Positions 17,191 through 27,577 of a stretch of DNA of 64,000 nucleotides are shown here, one piece after another. Under the pieces are notes generated by a model. The model was given only the letters and a program-made list of their open reading frames with translations. It did not search any database and was not told where the DNA came from. A program made the translations under genes and the position numbers. The DNA comes from Allopontixanthobacter sp041552775 (GTDB lineage Bacteria; Pseudomonadota; Alphaproteobacteria; Sphingomonadales; Sphingomonadaceae): positions 40,558-104,557 of the forward strand of contig JBFEKH010000003.1 of assembly GCA_041552775.1 (NCBI GenBank). The letters run 5' to 3'. Position 1 is the first letter of the stretch, and each line of letters opens with the position of its first letter.

Positions 17191-17666
17191 CGATCTTCGC
17201 CTGCAGCCTGGATCTTGACCGGGAAGCTGAGCTTGTCCCCGCCAGCAATGACGAAGGTTGCCTCTGTCATGCCGCCAGCCTGCAATTCAGGAGAAACGCC
17301 CATGACCATGATGTGTTTCGCGCCCGGTTCGAACGTCACCGTGTCGCCTTTTTTCATGATGATCGGGAGCATTTCCATCATTTCCATCTTGCCGTCCCAT
17401 TCGCCCATTTCGTGCATCACCGCGCTTTCCGCTCCATCGACCACGATACGGTTTACGGCTGGCGTCCGGTCCCCGTCATAGGCGAGATCGAGATACATCG
17501 CTGCTGGGCTGCCTACCACGGCAGGCAATACCAGACGGGCGTTGGTGACCGAAAGGCCGGGCGCAGCGTCGGGCACCGCTGCTTCTTCCGATGCGCCGCC
17601 GCCGCATGCGCTAAGGCCCAACGTAGCAACGCCAAGCGCCAGGCTCGCGAAAAATGATTTTGTCAT
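17187..17666 (-). CDS. PCu(A)C-type periplasmic copper chaperone
   Basis: A 159-residue exported protein with a lipoprotein-like signal (LSACGGG, Cys at about residue 21) and a PCu(A)C cupredoxin-like domain. The copper ligands are recognisable: MHEMGEWDGKMEMMEM, with the His and Mets spaced as in the H(M)x10Mx21HxM pattern, and later KHIMVMG. Such proteins deliver Cu(I) to the CuA or CuB site of cytochrome oxidase. Oxidase assembly genes are not nearby; its partner in the operon is the Vgr-related HExxH protein. Confidence 0.85.
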   Translation of the reverse strand: MTKSFFASLALGVATLGLSACGGGASEEAAVPDAAPGLSVTNARLVLPAVVGSPAAMYLDLAYDGDRTPAVNRIVVDGAESAVMHEMGEWDGKMEMMEMLPIIMKKGDTVTFEPGAKHIMVMGVSPELQAGGMTEATFVIAGGDKLSFPVKIQAAGEDR

Positions 17667-17762
17667 CGGAAATTCTCCATATGTGTATCGGCGTCAGTTG
17701 CGCCTCGCCGCCCGGCAATCGATTTGCCTGAAAACATGTGCGTGGACTAGCGGCGTCAATCC

Positions 17763-17790
17763 CTTGTGCCAACAAAAACCGCACCTATAT
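17763..17790 (+). promoter_or_regulatory. RpoH-type heat-shock promoter of dnaK
   Basis: CTTGTG at 17763-17768 and CCTATAT at 17784-17790 are spaced by 15 bases and match the alphaproteobacterial sigma-32 consensus closely (CTTG and CYTATNT). Transcription would begin near 17797, giving a leader of about 119 bases. The leader starts with a near-perfect inverted repeat (17801-17826: GAATT/AATTC and AGTTT/AAACT arms around a 2x2 mismatch), which may affect stability or translation. Confidence 0.7.
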
Positions 17791-17915
17791 CGCGCCCAGA
17801 GAATTCGAGTTTTTAAACTGCAATTCCATAGTTGCTTATCCGAGTTACCAAGCTGTTCCGCCATTCTTGGGGAACACACAGGTAACGTCCAAATATTGAA
17901 CTGAATGGGGAAACC

Positions 17916-19838
<1,923 letters not shown>

Positions 19839-19860
19839 GCCAAGTCTGAGAAAACCTAAA

Positions 19861-19890
19861 CCGCCATTCCCATTTTCATGGGGGTGGCGG
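19861..19890 (+). other. Perfect 12-bp hairpin between dnaK and dnaJ
   Basis: The repeat reads ccgccattccca, then a six-base loop tttca-type, then tgggggtggcgg: 12 consecutive pairs (two of them G-U) with a six-base loop. No T-run follows, so it is unlikely to be a full terminator. Its position 22 bases after the dnaK stop suggests an RNA processing or 3'-protecting structure, or partial attenuation that lowers DnaJ relative to DnaK. Confidence 0.6.
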
Positions 19891-19927
19891 TCAGGTATGG
19901 AGGGGCTCTGAAAAGCCTTCGAGCACT

Positions 19928-21046
19928 ATGGATTATTACCAACTTCTGGAAGTCAGCCGCGACGCGGACGACAAGGCGATCAAATCATCCTATCGCCGTC
20001 TTGCGATGGGATGCCATCCGGATCGGAACCCCGGCTGCGCCGATTCCGAAGCGAAATTCAAGACCATCAGCCATGCGTATGATTGCCTGAAAGACCCGCA
20101 AAAACGCGCTGCCTATGACCGATACGGCCACGAAGCCTTCGAACAGGGCATGAATGGCGGCGGTGGTGGCCGCGGCGGGCAACAGGGCGATTTCGGCGAC
20201 ATCGGCGACATATTTGAAACGATTTTCGGCAGCGCTTTCGGCGGCGGCGGCGGGCGCCAGCAAGTGCGCCGCGGCGCAGACTTGCGCTATGACATGGAGA
20301 TCGGCCTCGAAGACGCTTTCCATGGCAAGAGCAGCGAAATCGAAATCGAAGTTTCGCAAAGCTGTGAGACCTGCAATGGATCGGGCGCCACTCCCGGAAC
20401 CGGAACACGGGGCTGCAATCTGTGCCACGGCCACGGAAAGGTTCGCGCCAAGCAGGGCTTCTTCGTTGTCGAGCGCCCGTGTCCCAATTGCCAGGGCCGC
20501 GGTGAAGTCATCGAAAGCCCATGCAGCGATTGCCGCGGCGAGGGCCGGGTCGACCTGCCGCAAAGCCTGCAAATAGACATTCCGCCAGGTGTCGATACCG
20601 GCACGCGCATCCGCCTGACGGGCAAGGGTGAAGCCGGTCCGCGCGGCGCACCATCGGGCGATCTGTATATTTTCGTCCATGTCCGCCCGCATGAAGTGTT
20701 CCAGCGCGAAGGCACCACATTGCTCACCCGCGTGCCCATCAGTTTTACCACTGCGGCGCTGGGCGGATCAGTCGACATTCCCGATCTGGACGGTGAGACC
20801 AACACGATCGATATCCCGCCCGGCATCCAGTCCGGCAAGCAGTTGCGCCAGCGCGGTGCCGGCATGCCGGTGTTGCAGGGGCGCGGACGCGGCGATCTGG
20901 TAGTGGAAATCGCTGTTGAAACCCCGACCAGGCTCACCAAAGAGCAGAAGGAAATCCTGCAGCAGTTTCGAGACACCGAAACCGGCGATGAATGCCCGGA
21001 AAGCCGCGGCTTTTTCGACAAGTTGAAAGACGCATTCTCGGGCTAG
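19928..21046 (+). CDS. dnaJ: Molecular chaperone DnaJ
   Basis: A 372-residue Hsp40 cochaperone stimulating DnaK ATP hydrolysis. The J domain (about 1-70) has HPDRN, the Gly-rich stretch follows (about 78-105), then the zinc region with four CxxCxGxG repeats: CETCNGSG, CNLCHGHG, CPNCQGRG and CSDCRGEG. The C-terminal substrate domains are intact. No strong Shine-Dalgarno sequence sits directly before the ATG; ggagg lies 24 bases upstream. The next gene converges. Confidence 0.97.
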   Translation: MDYYQLLEVSRDADDKAIKSSYRRLAMGCHPDRNPGCADSEAKFKTISHAYDCLKDPQKRAAYDRYGHEAFEQGMNGGGGGRGGQQGDFGDIGDIFETIFGSAFGGGGGRQQVRRGADLRYDMEIGLEDAFHGKSSEIEIEVSQSCETCNGSGATPGTGTRGCNLCHGHGKVRAKQGFFVVERPCPNCQGRGEVIESPCSDCRGEGRVDLPQSLQIDIPPGVDTGTRIRLTGKGEAGPRGAPSGDLYIFVHVRPHEVFQREGTTLLTRVPISFTTAALGGSVDIPDLDGETNTIDIPPGIQSGKQLRQRGAGMPVLQGRGRGDLVVEIAVETPTRLTKEQKEILQQFRDTETGDECPESRGFFDKLKDAFSG

Positions 21047-21063
21047 GGTACGACGCAAATATT

Positions 21064-23385
21064 CTATTCGCTCCCAAGCATTTCGAACACCTCGTTCCGG
21101 ATCGAATCCACGAGCCTGGGATCAGCCGTCAGGCGGCCCTGTTCCTCGTCGAGGATCGCCAGGAATGCTCGCCGCTTGAAGGTGCGGGATTGGTCTTCGC
21201 CAATGCCATGTTCGCTGGTGGAGCAGATCAAGTCGATCATCCGTTCCGCGCCATGCAGGCGGCCCCATAAATAGTCATTTTCGCGGTAGACCCGGCTGAA
21301 AAACGCGCCAAAATTGTAGAATTCTGTGCCGCGTAATGTCGCTTTTGTACCTCCTTTGCGGATCGACAGCGCATCGTCGGGAGAAATGCGGTCCACCTTT
21401 ACCGGATCAAATTCCGTCAGCCCTTCGTTTCGCAGCAGGGGGAGGGTAGCGATGTCGTAGAAGGGGAAGCCGAGGTAGGTCAGCAGCATCCTGCGGCGCA
21501 GGTTCTTTGGCATCTGTTCCAGCGCAGCAGCGAGCATTTCCTCCGCCAGGTCATCCACTTCCGGCAACAATCTGGTAGTGGACAGGCTATCCAGCAGCGC
21601 GCCGGGATCCTCCATCACCAACGCAGCCTTGCGGGCAAAGGGTTCGCCTAATTGCTTGGCCCCTCCGCGATCAAGGTACAGCGCCAGAATTTTGTAAATC
21701 GATTCCCGCGCATGCTCTAGCGAGGCATCCGAAGTGTCTGGATCGGCTTCCCAGTCCCGCGCCAGTCGCCGGGTCAGCAAACGCAGCCGTCTTACGCGGA
21801 AGCCCAGATCGTGCGCCCGGAAGAACGAGATTGCCTCGCTGCTCGCACCGCCGCCCGGATCGACAAGTGTGGTCAGGCCCCGTTCTTCCAGTGCAATGCG
21901 TAACCGGTGGATAACTGGGCGGGCATCGACTGCAACCAGGCCCGGCGCTGCTTCGCGCACCAGATGCCCCAATTGTTCGACAATCCCGGTGAACTTGGTC
22001 TGAGCATAGGAATGGAATGAAAATCCGGCGCCTTCTGCCGCAGCTTGCTGCGCCTTGTTGCGCCATGCCTTCAGGCGCTTGGGTGTTGGTTTGTCGAAGA
22101 ACAGCGTCCGCCCGAATAATCGTTCAACGGTTCGTTCGACCTCCGGCCTGAGCGCACTGATGATCCGGCGCATTCGCTCCGCCTCCCGAGATTGCTGCTC
22201 CAGGACTTCCAGATTGTCGCGGATAGGCTGTTCGCGCGGAATAGTGGAAAGCGATCCAAAAATCGCCGAGAAGAACCCCACCGGACGCTCTGGCGTATCC
22301 TCTGGCGATCCGAAACGATCTGGCCTCGGGTCGATATAGACAAACCGCCGGTCCACCTCACGCTGGGCCGGACGCCCCTCTAGCGCCTTGATTGCGCCTT
22401 CGAAGGGCGCATTGATCAGTACCGAACCATCAATCAGTGAAACGTATTCACTATCTCCGCAACGCACGTGAACCGGCATGATCCGGTCGAGAAAACTCTG
22501 CCGGCCGGCCCATTCATGCCCGATGTCGGCTGCCAGTCTATCGATCTCGGCCAATCGTAGCGGGGGAAATGCGCCCGGAAAACTTGCTGTTGCGCGGGCC
22601 GCAAAGATCAATTCCAGACGGTCCGCCATGTCCTGTCCGCCAGCCACCGGGACTTTTGCCGAAAAGGATATCGGCATGCGGTGCTCGCTTTCCTCCACCA
22701 TTTCCGGACTGTTGAGCCGGAGCAATTCCATGTAACCGCGAAAATCCGTAGCCGTCACATACAGGTCGATGGGGTGACCGGGCGGTAGCAATGGTTTTTC
22801 GGACGATGTTTCCGCCATTATTTCCAAGGCGTTACACAGCAGTTTGGAGAAACCAAGCCCGGAAAAGGGTGGTTCGAACCAGCGCCCCCTGATGAAGCGC
22901 GAAACCTTCCGCCGCACCTCACTGCGGGTTTCCGGAGCGACGCTTTCCGACACTGCATTGCCGGGCCTTTTCAAGATCCACCAGGCAATCGGCTGCGCCC
23001 AGAATTTGGCGAACCGCCACATCGGCCGCGCGTCAGGATCAAGCAGATTTTCGACGTCGGCCACGCCCAGCCAAAGATCCGTTAGCGGTTCCAGAGACTG
23101 ACCGGAATGAAGCGCCTGCGCCAGGAATACCGCGTTAATCCCGCCAGCACTCGCGCCTGAGAGTATGTCCGGCAGTACCCGCAATTTCAGATCATGTTTG
23201 GCCTCAACATGCTCCAGCAAGTCACGGTAAACACCTTGGACACCATCGGAAACCGGCGCACCATCGTGATAGGCACGGCTAGCGCGCGCCAGCTTCCAAA
23301 TTTCCTTGGTGACCCCGTGCATGTAGATCGCCAGGCTGACCCCGCCATAACAAACCAGTGCAATCCGGAGTTCCTTTTGCCGCAT
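21064..23385 (-). CDS. Large patatin-like phospholipase-domain protein
   Basis: A 773-residue protein with an N-terminal patatin domain. The glycine-rich oxyanion region is near residues 8-20 (CYGGVSLAIYMHG), the nucleophile is Ser79 in GASAGG (GxSxG), and the catalytic Asp is in LIDGSVLINAPF (about residue 317). That Ser-Asp dyad indicates lipid acyl hydrolase activity. Residues 400-770 belong to the long C-terminal extension seen in actinobacterial and alphaproteobacterial patatin-like proteins of this size, function unknown. No signal peptide is evident. It is divergent from radA with 70 bases between starts. Confidence 0.87.
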   Translation of the reverse strand: MRQKELRIALVCYGGVSLAIYMHGVTKEIWKLARASRAYHDGAPVSDGVQGVYRDLLEHVEAKHDLKLRVLPDILSGASAGGINAVFLAQALHSGQSLEPLTDLWLGVADVENLLDPDARPMWRFAKFWAQPIAWWILKRPGNAVSESVAPETRSEVRRKVSRFIRGRWFEPPFSGLGFSKLLCNALEIMAETSSEKPLLPPGHPIDLYVTATDFRGYMELLRLNSPEMVEESEHRMPISFSAKVPVAGGQDMADRLELIFAARATASFPGAFPPLRLAEIDRLAADIGHEWAGRQSFLDRIMPVHVRCGDSEYVSLIDGSVLINAPFEGAIKALEGRPAQREVDRRFVYIDPRPDRFGSPEDTPERPVGFFSAIFGSLSTIPREQPIRDNLEVLEQQSREAERMRRIISALRPEVERTVERLFGRTLFFDKPTPKRLKAWRNKAQQAAAEGAGFSFHSYAQTKFTGIVEQLGHLVREAAPGLVAVDARPVIHRLRIALEERGLTTLVDPGGGASSEAISFFRAHDLGFRVRRLRLLTRRLARDWEADPDTSDASLEHARESIYKILALYLDRGGAKQLGEPFARKAALVMEDPGALLDSLSTTRLLPEVDDLAEEMLAAALEQMPKNLRRRMLLTYLGFPFYDIATLPLLRNEGLTEFDPVKVDRISPDDALSIRKGGTKATLRGTEFYNFGAFFSRVYRENDYLWGRLHGAERMIDLICSTSEHGIGEDQSRTFKRRAFLAILDEEQGRLTADPRLVDSIRNEVFEMLGSE

Positions 23386-23424
23386 GTCATCCTTGTGACG
23401 GGGAAATTGCGCAATGGCAATTGC

Positions 23425-23439
23425 GTTCTATGTATGTTC
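23425..23439 (+). promoter_or_regulatory. LexA (SOS) box upstream of radA
   Basis: GTTC-TATGTAT-GTTC is an exact match to the alphaproteobacterial LexA operator GTTC-N7-GTTC. The spacer holds a -10-like TATGTA (23429-23434), and TTGCGC (23407-23412) lies 16 bases upstream as a possible -35, so LexA binding would block this promoter. The box is 17 bases before the radA ATG and 40 bases before the divergent patatin start, so it could also affect that gene. Confidence 0.7.
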
Positions 23440-23455
23440 CTACTATTGCCCGGCG

Positions 23456-24865
23456 ATGGCCAAGACGAAAAAACGCTATATCTGCCAGTCTTGCGGCTCG
23501 GTTTCGCACCGTTGGCAAGGGCAATGCGCAGATTGCTCTGAATGGAACACATTGCGCGAAGATGTCCCTGCGACGGTGTTTTCGCAGAAGCACGACCTGT
23601 CCAGCGGGGGCAGGGTCGTTGAATTTGTAGCGCTCGATGCTCCGGGCGAGGTGTTGCAACGCCGGCCCACAGGTCTGGCAGAATTCGACCGCGCGCTGGG
23701 CGGCGGGTTGGTTCCGGGCTCTGCGATCCTGATGGGCGGCGATCCGGGGATCGGGAAATCGACCCTGTTGCTGCAGGCTGCAGCACGAATCGCCAAGGCT
23801 GGCGGCGAAACAGTGTACGTCAGCGGTGAGGAAGCCGCCGGGCAAGTGCGCTTGCGGGCCTCACGCCTCGGGCTTGCCGATGCCCCGATCAAGCTGGCAG
23901 CGGCAACATCCGTCCGCGATATCCTGACCACGCTCAACGATATGGAGCCGCCCGCATTGCTGGTGATCGATTCGATCCAGACGATGCACTCCGATACCAT
24001 CGAAGGCGCCCCGGGAACGGTCAGCCAAGTGCGCGGCTGCGCGTTCGAACTGATCCGATATGCCAAGGAACGCGGCACTGCGCTGGTGCTTGTCGGGCAT
24101 GTGACCAAGGATGGTACTATTGCCGGGCCGCGGGTGCTGGAACATATGGTCGATGTGGTGATGAGCTTCGAAGGCGAGCGCAGCCATCAATACCGAATTC
24201 TGCGGGCACTGAAGAACCGTTTCGGCGCGGTCGATGAAATCGGCGTTTTCGCCATGGCCGGGGCGGGGCTGGAGGAAGTATCCAACCCGTCCATGCTGTT
24301 CCTGTCGGGCCGGGAATCTCCGATGGCTGGCAGCTCCGTCTTCCCTGCACTGGAAGGAACGCGCCCAGTGCTGGTCGAGATCCAGGCCTTGATTGTCCGG
24401 CTGCAAAGCGGCGCCACACCGCGCCGGGCCGTCGTTGGCTGGGACAATGGCCGGCTTGCGATGTTGCTGGCGGTGCTGGAATCCCGCTGCGGGCTGAACT
24501 TCAGCTCGGCAGAAGTTTATCTCAATGTCGCAGGTGGATACCGCCTGTCGGATCCTGCCGCCGATGTCGCAGTGGCGGCTGCCCTGATCTCCGCACTTGC
24601 GGACAAGCCGCTGCCATCGGGCAGTACGTGGTTCGGGGAGGTATCGCTGGCCGGGGAAATCCGCCCGGTCGCGCATGCGGGGTTGCGATTGCGGGAATCG
24701 GCCAAGCTGGGTTTCGACAAGGGATTTGGCCCTGTTGCATCCGGCACACAGGGCGAGAAAAGCGACACGGATTCGGAAAAATCCGCTAAGAATTCACCTA
24801 GATTTAACTATCAGACCCTCTATCAACTAAGCAATCTCGTCGACCGAGTAATGTCGTCCAAATAA
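23456..24865 (+). CDS. radA: DNA repair protein RadA (Sms)
   Basis: A 469-residue DnaB-like helicase that promotes branch migration during recombination. It has an N-terminal zinc finger (CQSCG...CADC, about residues 10-28), Walker A GGDPGIGKST (about 98), Walker B-like ALLVIDSIQT, the RadA-specific LKNRFGAVDEIGVF motif and a C-terminal Lon-like domain. The ATG at 23456 is chosen over one 14 codons upstream because MAKTKKRYICQ is the family start and the upstream ATG lies within the promoter. A LexA box immediately upstream implies SOS control. Confidence 0.95.
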   Translation: MAKTKKRYICQSCGSVSHRWQGQCADCSEWNTLREDVPATVFSQKHDLSSGGRVVEFVALDAPGEVLQRRPTGLAEFDRALGGGLVPGSAILMGGDPGIGKSTLLLQAAARIAKAGGETVYVSGEEAAGQVRLRASRLGLADAPIKLAAATSVRDILTTLNDMEPPALLVIDSIQTMHSDTIEGAPGTVSQVRGCAFELIRYAKERGTALVLVGHVTKDGTIAGPRVLEHMVDVVMSFEGERSHQYRILRALKNRFGAVDEIGVFAMAGAGLEEVSNPSMLFLSGRESPMAGSSVFPALEGTRPVLVEIQALIVRLQSGATPRRAVVGWDNGRLAMLLAVLESRCGLNFSSAEVYLNVAGGYRLSDPAADVAVAAALISALADKPLPSGSTWFGEVSLAGEIRPVAHAGLRLRESAKLGFDKGFGPVASGTQGEKSDTDSEKSAKNSPRFNYQTLYQLSNLVDRVMSSK

Positions 24866-24879
24866 TTCAGGGCAAGTGT

Positions 24880-25407
24880 ATGACCGGTTTCGACATCATC
24901 GTTCTAATCATCGTTGGCGTCGCCGCGGTTGGTGGGTTTCTGCGCGGACTGGTGCAGGAGGTGCTCTCGGTCGCGGCATGGATTTTGGTCATATTTGCAA
25001 TTCATTACCTGCACACACCGCTTTATACATGGATGGAGCCACGGATTGGCACCCCATCGGGCGCTGCCGTACTGTCATTTGCAGTGCTGCTGCTAATCCC
25101 TTACGCCGCCATGAAGCTGATTGCCGGACGTGCCGGTTCTGCCTCCAGAAATTCAGTTCTTGGCCCGATTGACAGGGTGCTGGGTTTCGGGTTTGGCGCG
25201 ATCAAGGGCGGAATTATCGTCGTTTTGGCGTTTTCGCTCCTTGTCCTTGGCTATGATACGGTGTGGGGCGTGGCCGGTCGTCCGGTATGGATCACCACGG
25301 CCCGTTCCTACACGCTGGTCGATGCCGGGGCGGAGGCATTGGTCGAGATGATCGAAGGTCGCCGTGCCCAGCTGCGCAGGTCTGACCCCGTTGTTGCCGA
25401 GCAATGA
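24880..25407 (+). CDS. cvpA: CvpA family membrane protein
   Basis: A 175-residue integral membrane protein with four hydrophobic segments (about residues 3-20, 28-46, 62-80 and 102-122). It shows the family core FLRGLVQEVLSVAAWI and, in the middle, IDRVLGFGFGAIKGGIIV. CvpA homologues are linked to colicin V export and envelope homeostasis, but the activity is not defined. It begins 14 bases after radA and ends overlapping the next gene (ATGA), so it belongs to a radA-cvpA-nifU-like operon. Confidence 0.9.
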   Translation: MTGFDIIVLIIVGVAAVGGFLRGLVQEVLSVAAWILVIFAIHYLHTPLYTWMEPRIGTPSGAAVLSFAVLLLIPYAAMKLIAGRAGSASRNSVLGPIDRVLGFGFGAIKGGIIVVLAFSLLVLGYDTVWGVAGRPVWITTARSYTLVDAGAEALVEMIEGRRAQLRRSDPVVAEQ

Positions 25408-25844
25408 ACCCGCCGAGCGCAGCCAAGCTCTACACCCCTGAACTCCTGGCACTGGCAGTCCAGCTTGCCATTTATCCTTACAATCCTGCGCTCCCCCTCA
25501 AGGGCGATGCAAGATCCAGGACCTGTGGCAGCCATCTGGAAATCGGCCTGTCTGTGGATGATCGTGGCCAAATCGTGAAAACCGGAATGCGGGTGACCGC
25601 TTGTGCCGTCGGACAGGCGGCAGCAGCAATATTCGCAGCTGGGGCGGCCGGGCATAAAGGCGAAGCGGTTGCACTAATACTGTCTGAGCTCGAAAGCTGG
25701 CTTGGCGGATCGGGCAAATTGCCAGATTGGCCGGGTCTTGCAGCACTGACACCCGCCCGCGATCACCGTGGCCGCCACGGCGCCATTCTTTTGCCGTGGA
25801 AGGCGTCAGTCGCTGCGCTTTGCAAGGCGGGACAAGCGGGCTAA
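25404..25844 (+). CDS. NifU-like iron-sulfur assembly scaffold protein
   Basis: A 146-residue protein resembling the IscU/NifU N-terminal scaffold fold in a form common in sphingomonads. The relevant cysteines are in RSRTCGSHLEIGLSVDD (about residue 41) and VTACAVGQAAAAIFA (about residue 68); a third expected ligand is less clear (a Cys near residue 140). The spacing resembles IscU Cys37/Cys63. No isc or suf genes are nearby. It overlaps cvpA by four bases and is probably translationally coupled. The family is likely; scaffold function is inference. Confidence 0.75.
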   Translation: MNPPSAAKLYTPELLALAVQLAIYPYNPALPLKGDARSRTCGSHLEIGLSVDDRGQIVKTGMRVTACAVGQAAAAIFAAGAAGHKGEAVALILSELESWLGGSGKLPDWPGLAALTPARDHRGRHGAILLPWKASVAALCKAGQAG

Positions 25845-25909
25845 AGCCTCCCTCAAACAGTCCACAACGAGGCGTTCTTGTGGATACCACATCGGGGGAT
25901 GATGACATA

Positions 25910-27577
25910 ATGAGTGAAATTGTTGCCGAGAAAGGTTCCACCGCGATGGTGCATACGCCGACGGACAAGGAAATCCGGCTGGTAATCGCTGCGTCATCCG
26001 CCGGGACGATCTTCGAATGGTATGATTTCTTCATTTACGGAACGCTTGCCGGATTGATCGGCGCGGCATTCTTTCCATCGGACAATGCCACGCTGGAGAT
26101 GCTGCTGGTTTGGGCCGGCTTTGCAGTCGGATTCGGGTTTCGTCCCCTTGGCGCGATCCTGTTCGGATTTCTGGGCGACAAGTTGGGGCGCAAATATACG
26201 TTCCTGGTCACCGTAACCCTGATGGGTATCGCCACCGCTGGCGTCGGACTGATCCCGAGTGCAGCTACCATCGGTATTATCGCACCGATCATCGTGATCC
26301 TGCTGCGAATACTCCAGGGGCTTGCGCTGGGCGGGGAATATGGCGGAGCGGCGATCTATGTCGCTGAACATGCCCCGCCGGAAAAGCGAGGCTTCTACAC
26401 CAGTTTCATCCAGGCGAGCGTGGCAGGCGGTTTCGTTCTGAGCATCGCTGTTGTCCTGACTTGCAGGCTCCTGATCCCCGAGGATGATTTCATTGCGTGG
26501 GGCTGGCGCGTACCGTTCCTGCTATCGATAGTCCTGCTTGGGCTCTCGCTCTGGATGCGCCTGAAACTCTCAGAAAGTCCGGTATTCAAGGCGATGAAGG
26601 AATCGGGCGAAACAGCGGACAATCCCTTCGTCGAAAGCTTCACCTATCCGGGCAATCCCAAGCGTATCTTTGTCGCATTGTTCGGTGTGGCGGGAATTTT
26701 GACGGTGATCTGGTACACGGCATTCTTCTCCGGATTGACGTTTCTGCGCGGACCGATGCGGATGGATGAGGGCCTCGTGGAAATCATCATGCTGGTCGCT
26801 GGCTCTTTGTCGCTCGGCCTGTACCTGTTGGTGGGCAAATGGTCAGACCGCGTAGGCCGCAAGAAACCCATCCTGATCGGCGCAGTCCTGAGCTTGCTGC
26901 TGCTGTTTCCCATATTCTGGGGTATCGGCGCATTGGCCAATCCGGGCCTGCGCGACAGCGCGCGGGATGCACCCGTGATGATCACCGGCACAGCCTGCAA
27001 TTACAATCCTTTCGCGGATGACCAGGCAACCGATTGCGGCAAATTGCTGCAAGAAATGACTTCGCTGGCGGTCCCCTATTCAGTGCAGGAAGCGGCGGCC
27101 ACGTCTGGTCAGGGCGCGTTGAAAACGCTGATCATGAATATCGGTGATGCCCAACATGATCTGTCACAAGGGGTCGATCTGGGCGGCGCCGAACGCAAGG
27201 CATTCGTGCAGAACCTGCTACAGGAACAGGGCTACAGTTTCGAACGCCAGACACCGCCAATGGTGAACTTACTCGGCATCGTAGCACTGTTGCTATGTCT
27301 GGGCGGGCTGTCTGCGCTGACCTATGGTTCGGTGGCAGCGTTGTTGGCGGAGATGTTTCCGGCAAAGATACGCTACAGTTCAATGTCCATTCCTTACCAT
27401 ATCGGTGCGGGTTATCTCGGCGGATTCCTGCCGTTGATCGCCGCATATATCGTGGCGACAACAGGCAATGCCTATGCCGGCCTATGGTACACTTGGGTGA
27501 TCGTAGCATTTGGTCTTTTGGTCGCCTGGTGGGGTATTCAGGACGGCCCGCCCCGCGATTTCGACGCCAATGGTTGA
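25910..27577 (+). CDS. MHS/MFS-type metabolite:proton symporter
   Basis: A 555-residue major facilitator of the metabolite:H+ symporter type. It opens with SSAGTIFEWYDFFIYG, then DKLGRKYTF and a run of about 12 hydrophobic helices. Between two late helices there is an unusual loop of about 100 residues (about 355-460), containing two cysteines (TACNYNPF...TDCGK) and several charged residues. The start at ATG 25910 is preceded by ggggatgatgac. The substrate is unknown; relatives move dicarboxylates, proline or shikimate. Its last eight bases overlap alr in another frame. Confidence 0.85.
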   Translation: MSEIVAEKGSTAMVHTPTDKEIRLVIAASSAGTIFEWYDFFIYGTLAGLIGAAFFPSDNATLEMLLVWAGFAVGFGFRPLGAILFGFLGDKLGRKYTFLVTVTLMGIATAGVGLIPSAATIGIIAPIIVILLRILQGLALGGEYGGAAIYVAEHAPPEKRGFYTSFIQASVAGGFVLSIAVVLTCRLLIPEDDFIAWGWRVPFLLSIVLLGLSLWMRLKLSESPVFKAMKESGETADNPFVESFTYPGNPKRIFVALFGVAGILTVIWYTAFFSGLTFLRGPMRMDEGLVEIIMLVAGSLSLGLYLLVGKWSDRVGRKKPILIGAVLSLLLLFPIFWGIGALANPGLRDSARDAPVMITGTACNYNPFADDQATDCGKLLQEMTSLAVPYSVQEAAATSGQGALKTLIMNIGDAQHDLSQGVDLGGAERKAFVQNLLQEQGYSFERQTPPMVNLLGIVALLLCLGGLSALTYGSVAALLAEMFPAKIRYSSMSIPYHIGAGYLGGFLPLIAAYIVATTGNAYAGLWYTWVIVAFGLLVAWWGIQDGPPRDFDANG

